6,521 nucleotides of DNA. It comes from Flavobacteriales bacterium. Lineage in GTDB: Bacteria > Bacteroidota > Bacteroidia > Flavobacteriales_D > Crocinitomicaceae. Every line of letters starts with the position of its first letter. Position 1 is the stretch's first letter. The position numbers and the translations under genes are program-made. The stretch covers positions 1 through 6,521 of the forward strand of contig CANJQZ010000111.1 in the NCBI GenBank assembly GCA_947476515.1, in the 5' to 3' direction. The notes under the pieces were generated by a model. That model saw only the letters and a list, made by a program, of their open reading frames with translations. It did no database searches and was not told the DNA's origin. Shown one piece after another: positions 5,288-6,521 of this stretch.

Positions 5288-6521
5288 ATGTTAGAAATAC
5301 AAAGAATACGAACAGAAAGAGACACCATTATTGCAAGCTTAGCAAAGCGCAATATTAATGTAGAAAATATAATTGATCAAATTATAGAGTTGGACCAACA
5401 ATGGAGATCCAATAAAAAGGAATTAGAGGACATTTCCGCAGAATTAAATCAAATAGCGAGAAAAATAGGTGAATTATTCCAATCTGGACAACAAGCTGCT
5501 GCTGCAGAATTGAAAGAAAAAAATCAACTTTTAAAAACACAGGAGGCTACTTTAAAAATAAAAGTTGAGGCTTTAGAGTCAGAAATCACAAGTTTGTTAT
5601 ATACCATTCCAAATGTTCCTAATGCAGAAGTTCCACACGGCAAAGAACCTGCTGATAATGTAGAAGTTTCTGCTTCAGGTGCCATTCCTATCTTTAATTT
5701 TGATGCTTTACCGCATTGGGATCTTGCTAAAAAATATGAATTAATTGATTTTGAATTGGGAGTCAAAGTTACTGGCGCTGGATTTCCTTTTTATCGTGGT
5801 AAAGGCGCGAAATTGCAAAGGGCCTTAATTAGTTTTTTTCTAGAGGAAGCTACCCAAGCAGGTTATGAAGAATTTATTGCCCCTTTATTGGTTAATGAGG
5901 CAAGTGGGATTGGAACAGGACAATTACCAGATAAAGAAGGACAAATGTATCATTCAACTGCAGATGATTTGTATTTAATACCAACTGCTGAGGTTCCCTT
6001 AACCAATATTTATAGAGATGTTCTTTTACCTGATGCAGATTTCTCCATCAAATTAACCGGTTATACTCCTTGTTTTAGAAGAGAGGCAGGCTCTTACGGA
6101 AAAGATGTGCGTGGTTTGAATAGGCTACATCAGTTTGATAAAGTAGAGATCGTAAGAATTGAACACCCAGACAATAGCGCGGCTGCCTTAGATGAAATGG
6201 TGCAGCATGTAGCAGCTTTATTGGACAAATTAGAACTTCCATATCGTATCTTGAGATTGTGTGGAGGAGACATGGGATTCGCTTCTGCAATGACATATGA
6301 TTTTGAGGTTTATTCTGCCGCCCAAGATAAGTGGTTAGAAGTTAGCTCTGTTTCAAGATTTGATACTTTTCAAGCGAATAGATTAAAACTTCGTTTTAAA
6401 GATGACAATAAAAAGACTCATTTATGTCATACACTTAATGGTTCTGCCTTGGCTTTACCTCGAATTGTTGCGGCATTATTAGAAAACAATCAAACCGAAA
6501 ACGGCATTAATATTCCAAGTG
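5288..6521 (+). CDS. serS: Seryl-tRNA synthetase, last residues outside the window
   Basis: This class II enzyme attaches serine to tRNA-Ser and to tRNA-Sec where present. The frame from ATG 5288 is open to the right edge, giving 411 codons; the family is usually about 420-430 residues, so only about a dozen are missing. Residues 1 to about 110 are the N-terminal helical arm, a coiled coil that grips the long variable arm of tRNA-Ser. Catalytic-domain landmarks are the motif 1 area GFPFYRGKGAKLQRAL (165-180), the serine-binding TAE (233-235) in PTAEVPLTN, motif 2 FRREAGSYGKDVRGLNRLHQ starting at 263, and motif 3 TLNGSALALPR (382-392) with its ATP-binding arginine. ALALPR in place of the commoner GLAVGR is typical of Bacteroidota. 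The chosen ATG gives the standard N-terminus MLEIQRIRTERD. It is divergent from dut, with its own putative promoter. Confidence 0.97.
   Translation, partial: MLEIQRIRTERDTIIASLAKRNINVENIIDQIIELDQQWRSNKKELEDISAELNQIARKIGELFQSGQQAAAAELKEKNQLLKTQEATLKIKVEALESEITSLLYTIPNVPNAEVPHGKEPADNVEVSASGAIPIFNFDALPHWDLAKKYELIDFELGVKVTGAGFPFYRGKGAKLQRALISFFLEEATQAGYEEFIAPLLVNEASGIGTGQLPDKEGQMYHSTADDLYLIPTAEVPLTNIYRDVLLPDADFSIKLTGYTPCFRREAGSYGKDVRGLNRLHQFDKVEIVRIEHPDNSAAALDEMVQHVAALLDKLELPYRILRLCGGDMGFASAMTYDFEVYSAAQDKWLEVSSVSRFDTFQANRLKLRFKDDNKKTHLCHTLNGSALALPRIVAALLENNQTENGINIPS

Noticed and set aside
5524..5766. Minus-strand open frame of 80 codons
   Set aside because: It lies fully inside serS on the opposite strand, and the serS reading is unambiguous.
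6075..6296. Minus-strand open frame of 73 codons
   Set aside because: It is antisense to the serS motif 2 region and has no independent support.
1..6521. CRISPR array, insertion sequence, prophage or defence system
   Set aside because: No direct-repeat array, transposase, integrase or tRNA-attachment signature is present. All coding capacity is explained by core genes in a compact operon.

Overview
The window comes from a low-GC member of the Bacteroidota. The support for this is: the seryl-tRNA synthetase variant (TLNGSALALPR motif 3), a DUF4292 lipoprotein, an EnvC-like LytM protein of the type common in this phylum, start codons without clear Shine-Dalgarno sequences, and two sequences matching the Bacteroidota -7 promoter element TAnnTTTG. 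A more precise placement cannot be made from the sequence alone.

Layout: positions 1 to 5034 hold five genes on the minus strand, packed so tightly that they look like one operon. In transcription order they are dut (dUTPase), a sugar-1-phosphate nucleotidyltransferase, a TPR-repeat lipoprotein, a DUF4292 (LolB-like) lipoprotein, and an EnvC/M23-family murein hydrolase activator that runs off the left edge. The junctions are a 4-base gap, an 8-base overlap, an 8-base overlap and a 17-base overlap. Positions 5035 to 5287 are a 253-base AT-rich divergent intergenic region. From 5288 to the right edge, serS is read on the plus strand and lacks only about its last dozen codons.

How the genes work together: dut and serS are housekeeping genes (dUTP removal and tRNA-Ser charging). 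The four genes downstream of dut point to the cell envelope. They are a nucleotide-sugar synthesis enzyme, two lipoproteins with clear lipoboxes, and a secreted coiled-coil protein with a LytM domain in which at least one zinc ligand is replaced. A plausible reading is a co-expressed envelope-building module driven from the dut promoter, but the functional link is inferred from gene order only.

There are no RNA genes, mobile elements, CRISPR arrays or signs of recent transfer. This looks like ordinary, well-conserved chromosomal sequence. The points worth a second look are the poorly characterised DUF4292 and TPR lipoproteins, the degenerate LytM site, and the mirrored promoter elements.
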